Assembly (NCBI GenBank): GCA_963744345.1 | Contig: CAVUTD010000017.1 | Location: 62,001-126,000 of the forward strand | Origin: DASTFP01 sp963744345 | Lineage (GTDB): Bacteria > Verrucomicrobiota > Verrucomicrobiia > Chthoniobacterales > Terrimicrobiaceae | Direction of reading: 5' to 3' | Length of the DNA stretch: 64,000 nucleotides | Shown here: positions 40,101-47,775 of the stretch, piece after piece | Layout of the letters: every line of letters starts with the position of its first letter | How positions within the stretch are numbered: the stretch's first letter is position 1 | The notes under the pieces: generated by a model | Told to the model about the DNA's origin: nothing | Database searches by the model: none | What the model saw: the letters and a program-made list of their open reading frames with translations, nothing else | Made by a program: the position numbers and the translations under genes

Positions 40101-41884
40101 GCGCGGAGGTCATCGCCACGGCGGGGAGCTCAGGCAAGCGTTGCCTCCTGGAAACGTTCGGCGTCAAACACGTTATTGACTCACGGCGCGCCGATTTTGC
40201 GCAGGCTGTCATGGAGCTGACTGACCGGCGTGGTGTGGACGTCATCCTAAACTCATTGGCTGGCGAAGCTATTCCCATGGGTCTTTCCTGTCTGGCAGAA
40301 TTCGGACGCTTCATCGAGATCGGCAAACGCGATATCTACCAGAACACCCGCATCCCCCTCTGGCCCCTGCGGCGGAATGCTTCGTTCCATGTCGTTGCGA
40401 TGGACGCTGTTTTTGGCGGTGACGAGCAGCTTGCACGTCAACTCTTGGAAGAGGTTGCGGGAAAGATCGAGCAACGCGTGCTCTCGCCGCTACCGTTCCG
40501 CTCGTTCCCAGCGTGTCGCATCGAAAGCGCATTCCGGCTCATGGCGCAAGGCAAACACATCGGGAAGGTGGTCGTTGGCTTTGCCGAAAGATTCATACCG
40601 CGATTGGGCGAACCGCCAGCACCCGGTTTCACTGTCAAGCCCGATGGTTGCTATCTGATCACCGGGGCATTTGGCGGTTTCGGCAAAGTGCTCGCAAATT
40701 GGCTGGTCGAATGCGGTGCCGGGCATCTGGTCCTGACGAGCCGAAACGGTCCCGTCACACCCGAAGCCAAAACCTTCGTTGAAGATCTCCAGGCGCGCGG
40801 CATCGACGCGCGCGTGTTTCAGGCAGATGTGAGCTCAGCTGAAGACGTGGCGCGGCTGGTTGCCGTCGTCCGCGCAGGCCAGCATCCGCTGAAGGGGGTA
40901 TTTCATCTGGCGATGGTGATCGACGATTCGCCCATGGCTTCACTCACCCCCGAACGCATGCGCGCGGTGATGGCTCCGAAAGCCTATGGCGCTTGGCTGC
41001 TGCACAAGCAGACTCAGGAGATGGCGTTGGATTGCTTCGTGATGTTCTCATCGGTGTCGGGCATTTTTGGAAATCCCGCGCAGGGTAACTATGCTGCCGC
41101 CAACGCCTTTCTTGACTCTCTTGCCCATCACCGGCAGGCGCTTGGTTTACCAGCGCTGACGATCAACTGGGGCGTTCTCGGTGAGGAAGGCTATGTCGCG
41201 CGTAATGCACGCGTCGCCGAATTTCTTGCGCGCCAAGGGACCGCACCGCTCTCGCCGAGAGAAGTGGTTAAATTATTGGAATCGTTTCTTCAGGCGGGCA
41301 TTGCTCAAGTGCTGGCAATCCGAGTGGATTGGACCAAGTGGCTTCAGTTCTTCCGCGGCTTACAGGAAAATCCGTTGCTGGAGCGAATCTTCGCCTCTGG
41401 CGTCCCCAACGAGAACGCTCCCGGCGAAACCAGTGACTGGCGACTGAAGATCGAATCCACGGCGCCAGAAGAGAGAGAGGCCGTTATTGCGCAGGCGGTC
41501 CGGGATGTGGTTGGTTCCGTCTTACGCATCAAACCGGACAGCTTGCGGGACGACCAACCGCTCACCGATTTAGGCCTGGATTCTCTGATGGGCGCCGAAA
41601 TCGAAAATGCCATCGAGGGGGCACTCGGCGTGGGCCTTCCCCCGACGAGCTTGATGCGCGCGCGCACCATTGGCCAAATCGCGGCTCTGATCGCTGGGCA
41701 CATGGGCGGCGCAAAAACCAGTCCGCCTTCCCCAGCACCACCCCTCATTTCACCGGAGTCGCAAGGCGCTGAAGAGGTTAACGTTGAAGCGCTCTCCGAT
41801 GCGGAGATCGATCGCCTGCTCGCGCCTGGATCCCTCTCCTATACCGATGTAGAGATGCCAGGCGAGGTGGGCCGACAAACTTGA
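34199..41884 (+). CDS. Highly reducing type I polyketide synthase, KS-AT-DH-cMT-ER-KR-ACP
   Basis: A 2561-residue single-module megasynthase. KS (about 5-430) has Cys177 in DTACSSA, His312 in EAHGTG and His352 in KTNLGH. AT (about 543-850) has Ser633 in GHSVGE and an HPFH motif at 734-737, which points to malonyl-CoA. DH (about 910-1190) has His931 in DHRVENRTVFP, where the usual Gly of HxxxGxxxxP is Asn, and Asp1097. A C-methyltransferase (about 1370-1570) has LEVGAGTGG at 1402. ER (about 1806-2130) has the NADPH loop HAGAGGVGMAAVQ near 1950. KR (about 2142-2350) has TGAFGGFG and Tyr2298 in GNYAAAN. The ACP Ser2462 lies in LGLDSLMG. There is no thioesterase or reductase. This is the layout of fungal-type iterative reducing PKSs, uncommon in bacteria, and predicts a saturated or partly reduced, possibly alpha-methylated chain. 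The stop overlaps the region of the next gene's start, so the two are co-translated or nearly so. Confidence 0.96.
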   Translation: MHKEGIAIIGIGCRFPGGVNDAESLWKLLVEGREAVCEVPPDRWNVERFYDAEAGVAGKSIARRGGFVDGLDQFDPQFFGISPREAPYVDPQHRLLLETSWEAIEDAGIVLDLERGTDLAMFAGISHNDYQIIQGTPWDSSSISPHSPTGTAHSIAANRISYCFNLRGPSIALDTACSSALTAVHSACEHIWSGRGDTALAGGVTVMITPGGFVGFSQAGMLSPEGRCKAFDASADGFVRGEGAGVVVLKRLSKALADGDSVYAVVIGTATNQDGHTNGISLPSTEAQARLVRDACRDAGIEPSQIGFVEAHGTGTAVGDPIEAHALAEALCKDRSVEASLIIGSVKTNLGHLETAAGIAGLIKAALILKQRQIPASLHFQTPSPYIDFAALKLRVATSLEDFPKTTGPLIAGVNSFGFGGANAHVILVEAPAKAHDANLALEADRPWPVVLSARSEGALRNSALRLSEWLDAKEKSNGLSPVLPDLTYTLGARRNHHQHRLTIVGRSPAEIVEELSRYASEQAAPKVRTAFAPRREQTIRVAFVFSGQGPQWWGMGRELFEHEPVFRRIVEACDTTMRRSGFGLLEELQRQENTSQLHRTAIAQPAIFAMQVALAELWKSWGVLPGAVVGHSVGEIAAACVAGILNLEQAARLIVLRARFMDGCARGEGTMLAVGLPEEDARSLLLPHRTAVSIAAFNGPRSLTLSGPRLSLDPIASELEERGIFARFVRVEHPFHHPLMGPAAEALEAALGELLPRKENVPFFSTVTGRRHSGAECDASHWGRGVRQPVQFGSAVAELADFGADVWLEINVHPALLVSLQECLSARGDKSPVMASMRRENEHQSLLETAMDLHRSAVALDFAAMTPSRRPLSLPAYAWDKSRWWHESNEWSEGRLASGGRGLLDVRLPRATPSWVARLDERKMAFLKDHRVENRTVFPASAFVEMAIEAGFQLFEGRAFVLEDFEIRKPLILPDSPLGILLELTYDPGAHTLVIQSKPEQGITWSVHAVGSLRGERIESTFTESEWNSSPEEGLEQIELSGFYTHMSELGLRYGEQFRPIRELSAGKGRSAGRVELSEAIVARAGEYRLHPVLFDGALQVFSAGAATVEGRKAQLKLPVRFGRILFVRSPGACTLVRARMQHFNDEFVEGTLELYDEAGNPCVLVDGFRAISLTSVRRSGASGAARELLYHVAWERMPALLHLPPGEPVALTRLHQVARDALEQIMTMRGRSKLEATMAACDELAAVQLAWGLREMGLRTGEAFTADSLGVCESMRPIFDRLLESLAGRKLLEFKGSHYEATHAFASAADSAQEELRAFLSNHPGHLPEGLLCAANCAELGSILRGEKEAVQVLFGGVGADLLDQFYGDGLFTSQWLTAIARAVQEVARSLPEGRGLRILEVGAGTGGLTSHVLPLLERNLHSYTFSDLSPTFFAGATQKLSAFPEVNFKTFDLEKPGPEQGFEPGTFDVILGANVLHAVSDVRAALRHIYELLAPGGSLLFIDLSTPQLWTESVFGLTSGWWRFSDRDLRAVHPLLERAQWEALLRETGFSETASLSGLIGPSGGEGQIGLLARKAWQRPSDNSPAGEVMQMAEQKSWLIFADSSGTGDRLTSRLRGSGARCRVAHRGSHFAHDAQDNFTVRAEVAEDWKQLFQTCADDAPPDRIVYLWTLDEPAQECSPLMETDALLHLAQASEMTRPAAKLRVDLVTRGAQRTGRETSPTAVTQAPAIGLLRVMLSEHPHFTCRGIDLSPQPSESDDPLLWDELARDDSEREIALRGEARYVQRLSRGLPQSDRWLGSDVPMRLECRDRGHLDSLYLSAFDKPLCGPDKVLIEVKAAGVNFRDVLKTLALYPGEAPDARAFGDEVAGIVIEVGSGVRHVMPGDRVFGITTSGLATHAVARSGDVRRIPLELSFEEAATLPVVFMTAWHALNNVARIRPGEQVLIHAGAGGVGMAAVQIAHHLGAEVIATAGSSGKRCLLETFGVKHVIDSRRADFAQAVMELTDRRGVDVILNSLAGEAIPMGLSCLAEFGRFIEIGKRDIYQNTRIPLWPLRRNASFHVVAMDAVFGGDEQLARQLLEEVAGKIEQRVLSPLPFRSFPACRIESAFRLMAQGKHIGKVVVGFAERFIPRLGEPPAPGFTVKPDGCYLITGAFGGFGKVLANWLVECGAGHLVLTSRNGPVTPEAKTFVEDLQARGIDARVFQADVSSAEDVARLVAVVRAGQHPLKGVFHLAMVIDDSPMASLTPERMRAVMAPKAYGAWLLHKQTQEMALDCFVMFSSVSGIFGNPAQGNYAAANAFLDSLAHHRQALGLPALTINWGVLGEEGYVARNARVAEFLARQGTAPLSPREVVKLLESFLQAGIAQVLAIRVDWTKWLQFFRGLQENPLLERIFASGVPNENAPGETSDWRLKIESTAPEEREAVIAQAVRDVVGSVLRIKPDSLRDDQPLTDLGLDSLMGAEIENAIEGALGVGLPPTSLMRARTIGQIAALIAGHMGGAKTSPPSPAPPLISPESQGAEEVNVEALSDAEIDRLLAPGSLSYTDVEMPGEVGRQT

Positions 41885-41892
41885 GCGCGGCC

Positions 41893-43239
41893 ATGTCTGA
41901 AGACAGACGAAGCCGTTTGAGACGTTGGCTGGAGAGCGGAGAAATCAATCTCCAGCCATTGACATTTCCGCAGCGGGAACTGTGGGAGGCATCTGCGGTG
42001 CCTGTCGGAGACGTCTCCAACCACATCTGCACCTATATCGACATGCGTGGAGTGCTCTCGCCACACGATTGTGAAGCTGCGCTGCAGCGGGTGGTCGATC
42101 GCCAGGAGGTGCTGCGTCTATCGATTCTCCCCGGCAAGGATCGCCCAGTCCAGATGATCCGGTCGACGAGCGAACCGGTGATGCGCTTTCACGAACTTTC
42201 AGCGTCAAACAGGCGCGCCGAAGGATTGGAGGAACTGATGGGCGAAGTTTTCAGCCGGCCCTTTGATCTTGTGCAGGGCCCGCTCTATCGCACGGATATC
42301 GTCCGGACAAGTACAGATCAGACGGTGCTCATCTTTACCATTCATCACGCGATCGCCGACGGCTGGTCTCTGGCTGCCTTTGTCAAGGACCTGTGCGCCG
42401 CCTATGCGCTGGGAAAGTTGGGAACTTCCCACGGCCTTCCTCCCTTGGAGCTCTCCTACAGCGCATGGGGCGCGGCCGAGCGCGCCTTCTGGCTCACTCC
42501 CGTAATCGATCGCCACATCCCCTTCTGGAAATCGTATCTAGGGGGAGCGCAAAGGTTATGGGACGCGCGCGATCCCGATGCCGCGCATGATCTATTAAAA
42601 CGAATCGTTACGTTCATGGCACCGCAGGTTTCCCGCGCCGCGCGTGAGCTTGCCCGACGCACCGGTGTCACGCTTTTCAGCGCGCTTCTGGCAGCATTCC
42701 GAATCGCCCTGTCGCGCTGGACAGGGGCAAGCGACATTGTCGTGGGCACACCGATGGCAAATCGAAGCAAGCAAGCCATGCGGGACACGATGGGCTATTG
42801 CTCTGGCATCATCCCCCTGCGGGGACACGTGAGGCAAGATCAGCCTTTCTCAGAAGCGCTTCAAGCCCTGCACCGCGAGTGGTTGGACTGCTTTGCCAAC
42901 GCCATTCCTTTCGCTGAGTTGGTCAAGAGGCTTCCCGAATTGCCGGCACCAGGGAAAAACCCAATCTTTGATGTGCGATTCGCGTTGCAGAATCACCCTG
43001 TTGCCTATGCCGCGATCCCGGGCTTTTCCGTCCAGCTCAAAATGCATTCCACAGGCACGGCCCGGTTCCATCTCGGATGCGAAATTACAGAGAATGCCGA
43101 GGCTCTGGAGGTGGTCTGGCTCTTCCGGGCAAAATTGTTTCCGCAAGAAGAAGTTCAAAAACTGGGCGCGATGTTCGAAGCGGTGTTGGCGAGCTTATCC
43201 CGCTCGCCAGATCGCCGAACCACTGCCCTAACGATATAA
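41893..43239 (+). CDS. Free-standing condensation (C) domain protein
   Basis: A 448-residue NRPS-type condensation domain without A or PCP domains. Seen: the catalytic HHAIADGW (HHxxxDG; His151, His152, Asp156 from ATG 41893) and the later VVGTPMANRSKQAMRDTMGY with PLRG (C5-like motif). Stand-alone C domains join an acyl group from a carrier protein to an amine or alcohol. Placed immediately after a thioesterase-less PKS (stop of the PKS at 41884), it is the natural candidate to release the polyketide as an amide or ester. A TTG at 41881 overlapping the PKS stop is an alternative start. Acceptor unknown. Confidence 0.88.
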   Translation: MSEDRRSRLRRWLESGEINLQPLTFPQRELWEASAVPVGDVSNHICTYIDMRGVLSPHDCEAALQRVVDRQEVLRLSILPGKDRPVQMIRSTSEPVMRFHELSASNRRAEGLEELMGEVFSRPFDLVQGPLYRTDIVRTSTDQTVLIFTIHHAIADGWSLAAFVKDLCAAYALGKLGTSHGLPPLELSYSAWGAAERAFWLTPVIDRHIPFWKSYLGGAQRLWDARDPDAAHDLLKRIVTFMAPQVSRAARELARRTGVTLFSALLAAFRIALSRWTGASDIVVGTPMANRSKQAMRDTMGYCSGIIPLRGHVRQDQPFSEALQALHREWLDCFANAIPFAELVKRLPELPAPGKNPIFDVRFALQNHPVAYAAIPGFSVQLKMHSTGTARFHLGCEITENAEALEVVWLFRAKLFPQEEVQKLGAMFEAVLASLSRSPDRRTTALTI

Positions 43240-43244
43240 TCTTG

Positions 43245-44240
43245 ATGAGCCCAAAACCGATTCCCGAACTTGAAATCGAACCGCACGAGCCTCATTGGGT
43301 GAGCAGGGCGGCTTTTCCGGTGGTTGCTTCAGCCTTGTATGTGACTCAAATTGCACTGGGTTTCGCCGTTTATCACAGCGTATACTGGATTGCGGTGCCG
43401 CTTGTTTTGTATCGAGCCATCTTATGCACGGGATGTTGATCGCGCTGCACGAAGCATCTCATGGGCTGCTCAGAAAAAATCGACTCTTAAATGAAATCGA
43501 CGGTGTCTTGATCGCAGCTTTCGGCTTCATGAGCTTTAGTCTCTACCGTGTCGTGCATCAATCCCACCATGCACACCTGGCGAATGAAAAGGATGAGGAA
43601 CTTTGGCCCTTTGTTCGTCCTGCTTTATCTCGACCGGCACGCATCCTTGCGGCTGCTCTCGAGCTCACGGTCGGTTTTCTCTACACGCCATTCCTCTTTA
43701 TCCGCGCATTCTTGCGCGCTGGCTCATCGATTCGGAAGAAGACTTTGCGTCGCCGGATCTGGGCGGAGTTCTCGCTCGTCCGCCGTTCTTTGGACTGGCC
43801 TTTTCACGGCGATTGCTTGGTGGGATTTATGGAAATATTTCCTGTGGCTGTACCTGGCTCCCGCCATTCTGGCTGCCAACATGCAGAGTCTGCGCAAATA
43901 CATCGAGCACGTGGGACTGCTGGGCTCGACGGTAAACAGTTCCACCAGAAGCATTGTCGCCAACGGCTGGCTTGGCCGGCTCGTTTCGTTCACCCTGCTT
44001 CATGAACCCTATCACGGGGTGCATCATCGCCACGCCGGACTGCCGCATGCTGAATTGCCACTCTTCGTGGGCGAGCTTGCACCAAAAAGTCCGGAGGAAC
44101 TCCCCCCGTTCCGAAGCTATTCGCACGCCTTTCGCGACCTTTTCCAGAGTCTGGCTGATCCCCGCGTGGGTGCGCAGTGGCGCGCGTCAATGTCCCAGAC
44201 GGAGAGGAGTTGGCCAAAACGAGTTGAGCGGACAACCTAA
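43245..44240 (+). pseudogene. Membrane fatty-acid-desaturase-like gene with two compensating frameshifts
   Basis: A diiron membrane desaturase/hydroxylase-type protein of about 331 residues after repair. It opens at ATG 43245, 5 bp after the condensation-domain gene. A one-base loss near 43421-43423 moves it to the next frame, which carries the first two histidine boxes (HEASHG and HQSHHAH). A one-base gain near 43780-43783 returns it to the first frame, which carries the membrane segment WWDLWKYFLWLYLAPAI and the third box HEPYHGVHHRH. All three boxes are intact, so the enzyme family is clear. The two slips make the middle 120 codons unreadable as given. Either both are assembly errors or the gene is inactive. 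Role inferred: oxidation of the PKS-derived acyl chain. Confidence 0.85.
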
Positions 44241-44273
44241 GATATTGAGGAAAGCGTTCCCGCCGTCGCTCCC

Positions 44274-45011
44274 GTGAACCAGCTCCGGCGAAGTTCCTCT
44301 GCGACTGGCGTCCCGACCACGTGGGTCTTCGAGGCAATTGAGCTCAAAAAAGAGTTCGATGGCGGACACGTCCACGCCTTGCGTCAGGTGAGCTTCCAGA
44401 TTGCGCGTGGGGAATTTATTGCGCTCACGGGTCCGAGTGGATGCGGGAAGACCACCTTGCTCCAGATGCTGGGCGCTCTGGATCAACCAACCGCCGGCGT
44501 CTTGCTCTACAAGGGCAAACCAATGGACGAGCTCAGCAAGCCCGCCCAGTATCGCGCCCGGGAAATCGGGTTTATCTTCCAGGCCTTTCATCTGCTTCCC
44601 ACCTTTAGCGCATTGGAAAACGTGCAAATTCCCATGTTCGAGACCAACCGCACGCGTGCAGAGCGAAAGCACCGCGCCACCGCATTGCTGAAGGCTGTCG
44701 GCCTGGAGGGTCGGCAAGATCATCTGCCCGCGACGCTCTCCGGTGGAGAAAGACAGCGCGTGGCCATTGCTCGAAGTCTCGCGAATGAACCGTCTGTGCT
44801 TCTTGCAGATGAACCGACCGGTAATCTCGATAGCGAAAACTCGGCCGTTATCCTCGATCTCATCGTGCAGCTCCAAAGGGAGCAACAGATGACACTCGTG
44901 TTAGTGACTCATGATCTGAACATCGCAGCGCGAGCTTCAAGAGTGCTCCAGATGAAAGATGGGCGGATTGTTTCGGACAAAAGCTCAACCATTCATCCCC
45001 CGGGAACATGA
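44274..45011 (+). CDS. ABC transporter ATP-binding protein, LolD/MacB type
   Basis: A 245-residue ATPase subunit. Seen: Walker A TGPSGCGKTTLLQMLG, the Q-loop region GFIFQAFHLLPTFSALENV, signature LSGGERQRVAIARSL, Walker B VLLADEPTGNLDS, and the H-loop LVTHD. The LALENV- and GNLDS-like details belong to the LolD/MacB/FtsE group, which power mechanotransmission rather than classic transport and often extract lipids or lipoproteins from the inner membrane. The start appears to be GTG 44274 (a clear hydrophobic/acidic start follows shortly after). It overlaps the permease gene by 4 bp (ATGA). Part of the PKS cluster. Confidence 0.93.
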   Translation: MNQLRRSSSATGVPTTWVFEAIELKKEFDGGHVHALRQVSFQIARGEFIALTGPSGCGKTTLLQMLGALDQPTAGVLLYKGKPMDELSKPAQYRAREIGFIFQAFHLLPTFSALENVQIPMFETNRTRAERKHRATALLKAVGLEGRQDHLPATLSGGERQRVAIARSLANEPSVLLADEPTGNLDSENSAVILDLIVQLQREQQMTLVLVTHDLNIAARASRVLQMKDGRIVSDKSSTIHPPGT

Positions 45012-46123
45012 GATTTTTTACCGTTGTGCTGCGCGGTTTGATGCGCCGCCCGGTCCGGACAACTCTCACGCTGATCGGCATTTCCATCGGCATCGCCGCG
45101 GTCGTTGCGCTCGTCGGAATCGCCCGAGGTTTTGAGAAGAGCTGGGAGACTGGATTGCGATCTCGCGGAACCGATGTGGTCGTAAGCAATATGAGCACTG
45201 CCCTTACCCCGAAGCCCTTCAGTTCGTCGCTGCGGGAGCGAATAGCCTCCTTGCCCCATATCGCCTCTACCTGTGCGCTGCTGGTCGAATTAATGAGTAT
45301 CGAGGATTCCCAAATGATGATCCTGTCCGCTCGAGAGTGGGGCGGGTTCTCCTGGGATAATCTCAAACTTGTCTCAGGAAGAATGCCTCTCGATGCAGCA
45401 GAACCTGCTGTCGTCCTCGGCCGGACGGCGGCGCAAGTTCTAAAGAAAAATGTAGGAGACACAGTCCAGATTGAGGCCACCGAACTTTCGGTAGTCGGAA
45501 TTGTCAACGGCGGGGCTTTAGTCGAAGACGGGTCCGTCATCCTTTCGCTTTCACTCTTCCAGGAAATCACGGCAAACGAAGGTAAGATCAACGTAATCGA
45601 TATCCGCGTCACCCCCTCGACGAACGAGAAAGAGCTCAACCAGCTCTGTGAGAGAATTAACAGCCTTATTCCGGAAGTCCGCGCGGTGACGGTGAGCGAG
45701 CATTTCAGCAGCAGCCAGGGATATCGAATGATTCGGGCGATGAGCTGGGGCACATCTTTGCTCGCCGTGCTTGTCGGCGTGCTGGGAGTAATGAACACTG
45801 TGCTCATGACCGTGTTCGAGCGAACGCAAGAAATCTGCATTTTGTTGGCCCTGGGATGGAAGCGCAGTCGGATCGTTCGGATGATCTTATATGAATCGGC
45901 TCTCCTGGGCTTTGTCGGCGGCATCATAGGCGCGCTCGTAGGCGCCGTTGCCGTCAAGGGTTTGCACGCCACCCCAGCCCTCCGGGGTTTGCTTGAGCCC
46001 GATCTCAGCGTCGGGCTTCTCACGATCGCGGTAGGTATTGCTCTCTTAGTCGGCCTAGTCAGCGGATTGTATCCAGCATGGCGGAGTTCTCGACTTACCC
46101 CTGGCCCGATCTTGCGTGGCTGA
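45008..46123 (+). CDS. ABC transporter permease, LolE/MacB/FtsX type
   Basis: A 371-residue permease with one N-terminal transmembrane helix (TLTLIGISIGIAAVVALVG), a periplasmic MacB_PCD-like domain (about 50-230), and three C-terminal helices including TSLLAVLVGVLGVMNTVLM and LLTIAVGIALLVGLVSGLYP. The cytoplasmic loop with EICILLALGWKRSRIVRMIL is the FtsX-family coupling helix. It translationally overlaps the ATPase gene. With the LolA-like protein next door this resembles a dedicated inner-to-outer-membrane lipid export route for the product of the cluster. Confidence 0.92.
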   Translation: MRFFTVVLRGLMRRPVRTTLTLIGISIGIAAVVALVGIARGFEKSWETGLRSRGTDVVVSNMSTALTPKPFSSSLRERIASLPHIASTCALLVELMSIEDSQMMILSAREWGGFSWDNLKLVSGRMPLDAAEPAVVLGRTAAQVLKKNVGDTVQIEATELSVVGIVNGGALVEDGSVILSLSLFQEITANEGKINVIDIRVTPSTNEKELNQLCERINSLIPEVRAVTVSEHFSSSQGYRMIRAMSWGTSLLAVLVGVLGVMNTVLMTVFERTQEICILLALGWKRSRIVRMILYESALLGFVGGIIGALVGAVAVKGLHATPALRGLLEPDLSVGLLTIAVGIALLVGLVSGLYPAWRSSRLTPGPILRG

Positions 46124-46148
46124 AAGTTACCGTCGATAACAGCTCCCT

Positions 46149-46970
46149 ATGCATCGACGGTTTTGCCCAAGGATTCCCCCAATTATCGGCTTGTACCTCG
46201 CCCTTCTTCTGCCCTCGGCCGCCGCCGCTGACCCTGCACCGGCACCATCTGCCGCGGACCTGGCCGCTCGTCTGAGTGCGTGGCAGCAAGACGGCACCTC
46301 CTACACCCGTTTGCGCATGGAGATCACGTCGCCGGATGCAGCCAAGACTGCCGTCCAAATCCAAGTCAAGGCGCGCCGGACGAAAGCTGGAAGTGAGGCT
46401 ATCTATCAGGTTCTCTGGCCCAAGGAGCGCAAAGGTGAAGGCGTGCTGATCCGCAAAGGACGTGATGGATCTTCCGGCGGCGCGGCCTTCGTTCCGCCGG
46501 ACAATCTGCGTGCTCTTGACGCGTCACAGATGGGAGAGACCCTCTTCGGCAGTGATCTCAGCTTGGAAGATCTCGTCGAGAACTTTTTTGCATGGAAAAA
46601 CCAAGCCATTGTCGGCACCGAAAATTTGGGGGGGACCCACTGCTATATCCTGGAGTCCAAAGCGGGAAAGGGCGATCGATCACCGTTCACGGTGATCCGC
46701 ACGTGGGTAGACTCCCGAAGATTCATCCCCGTCCGCATTGAAAAGTATCTGGGCTCGGGCCGAGTTGCCCGGCGCATCGACACAGCCAATGTGGTTACCG
46801 ATGACATTGGTCGCCCAATCCCCTCAAGAGCGACCGTTCGTGGCGCCGGTAGAGACTCGGTCACTGAACTGGATGGTTCGCGGATCAAGCACGACATCAC
46901 GTACCCCGACACTCAATTCACGCCCGAGGCTCTGCGGGAAGTGACGATTCCGCGTTCGGCTCCCGACTAG
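46149..46970 (+). CDS. Outer-membrane lipoprotein-sorting (LolA-like) protein
   Basis: A 273-residue secreted protein. It has an N-terminal signal peptide (IIGLYLALLLPSAAAADP, cleavage after about residue 27) followed by an antiparallel sheet region typical of the LolA/LolB-like 'outer membrane lipoprotein-sorting protein' family: VLWPKERKGEGVLIRKG, LFGSDLSLEDLVENFFAW, HCYILESKAGKGDRSPF, TWVDSRRFIPVRIEKY. These proteins hold acyl chains in a hydrophobic cavity and ferry them across the periplasm. It lies 26 bp after the permease gene and ends the cluster. Confidence 0.9.
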   Translation: MHRRFCPRIPPIIGLYLALLLPSAAAADPAPAPSAADLAARLSAWQQDGTSYTRLRMEITSPDAAKTAVQIQVKARRTKAGSEAIYQVLWPKERKGEGVLIRKGRDGSSGGAAFVPPDNLRALDASQMGETLFGSDLSLEDLVENFFAWKNQAIVGTENLGGTHCYILESKAGKGDRSPFTVIRTWVDSRRFIPVRIEKYLGSGRVARRIDTANVVTDDIGRPIPSRATVRGAGRDSVTELDGSRIKHDITYPDTQFTPEALREVTIPRSAPD

Positions 46971-47226
46971 TCGTAATAGCTGCGGCATCGCTTAGTCTTC
47001 GGAGCCTGAGGGCGAGGTCGGGAAATCAACTATAGCTTCCTCGGGGCAAACCCGCGACGCGCACCATCTAGGGCAAGCGATACTCTGGTGTCTTAAGGTA
47101 TGGACCGGTGCTTCGGGACCAGTGTCTACAGCTTAGAGGTACCTTGATAGCTCCGTCACTCCCAAATTCGCCCGATCCAGATGGGAACTTAAATTGAAAC
47201 AGGCCAACCCAAAACTAAGTTAATAT

Positions 47227-47580
47227 ATGAAGCTTAAAACTGCACTACTCGGCATTACATGCGCGATCGTTACACCCGTAGTGTTCGCCCAGGAAACTAC
47301 TACTACTACTACTACCACAACCACCACAACAGGTACAGGCACTATTACTGAATATGCTCCCGGTTCCGCCTTTGTCGTCAAGGAAACCAGCGGGCCCGTC
47401 AGTTATCGTTACGGCGAAAAAATCATCTACAGTACCCGTGGCGGTCAGGCATTGACAGACGAAGAAATCAAGACGCGAGTTAAGGTTGGTACTCCAGTGA
47501 ACGTGCATTACAGCACAGAAGGAGAAGACCGTGTGATAAATCGCGTCGAAATCGACGACATCGAGATCGACGACGATTAA
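47227..47580 (+). CDS. Small secreted protein with a poly-threonine tract
   Basis: 117 residues: a signal peptide (LLGITCAIVTPVVFAQ), then twelve consecutive threonines encoded by ACT/ACC/ACA, a beta-rich core (VVKETSGPVSYRYGEKII) and an acidic tail. I do not know its function. Similar small exported proteins of low complexity are common in environmental Verrucomicrobiota and Acidobacteria. The ACT run (see separate entry) could change length by slippage, which keeps frame because it is a triplet. Stands alone after the PKS cluster. Confidence 0.75.
   Translation: MKLKTALLGITCAIVTPVVFAQETTTTTTTTTTTTGTGTITEYAPGSAFVVKETSGPVSYRYGEKIIYSTRGGQALTDEEIKTRVKVGTPVNVHYSTEGEDRVINRVEIDDIEIDDD
47296..47331 (+). 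repeat. Trinucleotide (ACN)12 tract inside the poly-Thr gene
   Basis: Six perfect ACT codons followed by mixed ACC/ACA codons, all read as threonine. A perfect 18-bp ACT microsatellite at the start of the tract is prone to slippage in steps of three bases, which would lengthen or shorten the linker after the signal peptide without breaking the frame. Confidence 0.85.
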
Positions 47581-47775
47581 GAAAAGGCAGCAGCAATCTC
47601 GCGTAAACCTAGCGACTCTTTAGCTGACCTTCATCAGCGTAAAGTCTGGTCCTGACGTCGTGATTAGCGAACGCGGAGCCACTACTTCTTTTCTGAGTCA
47701 CCGAGCGTGCTATGCTCATCCCAAAAAAGGGTGAAGGGTAAGTCCATTTCGGGAGGTATAGCCGAATACTTTGCA

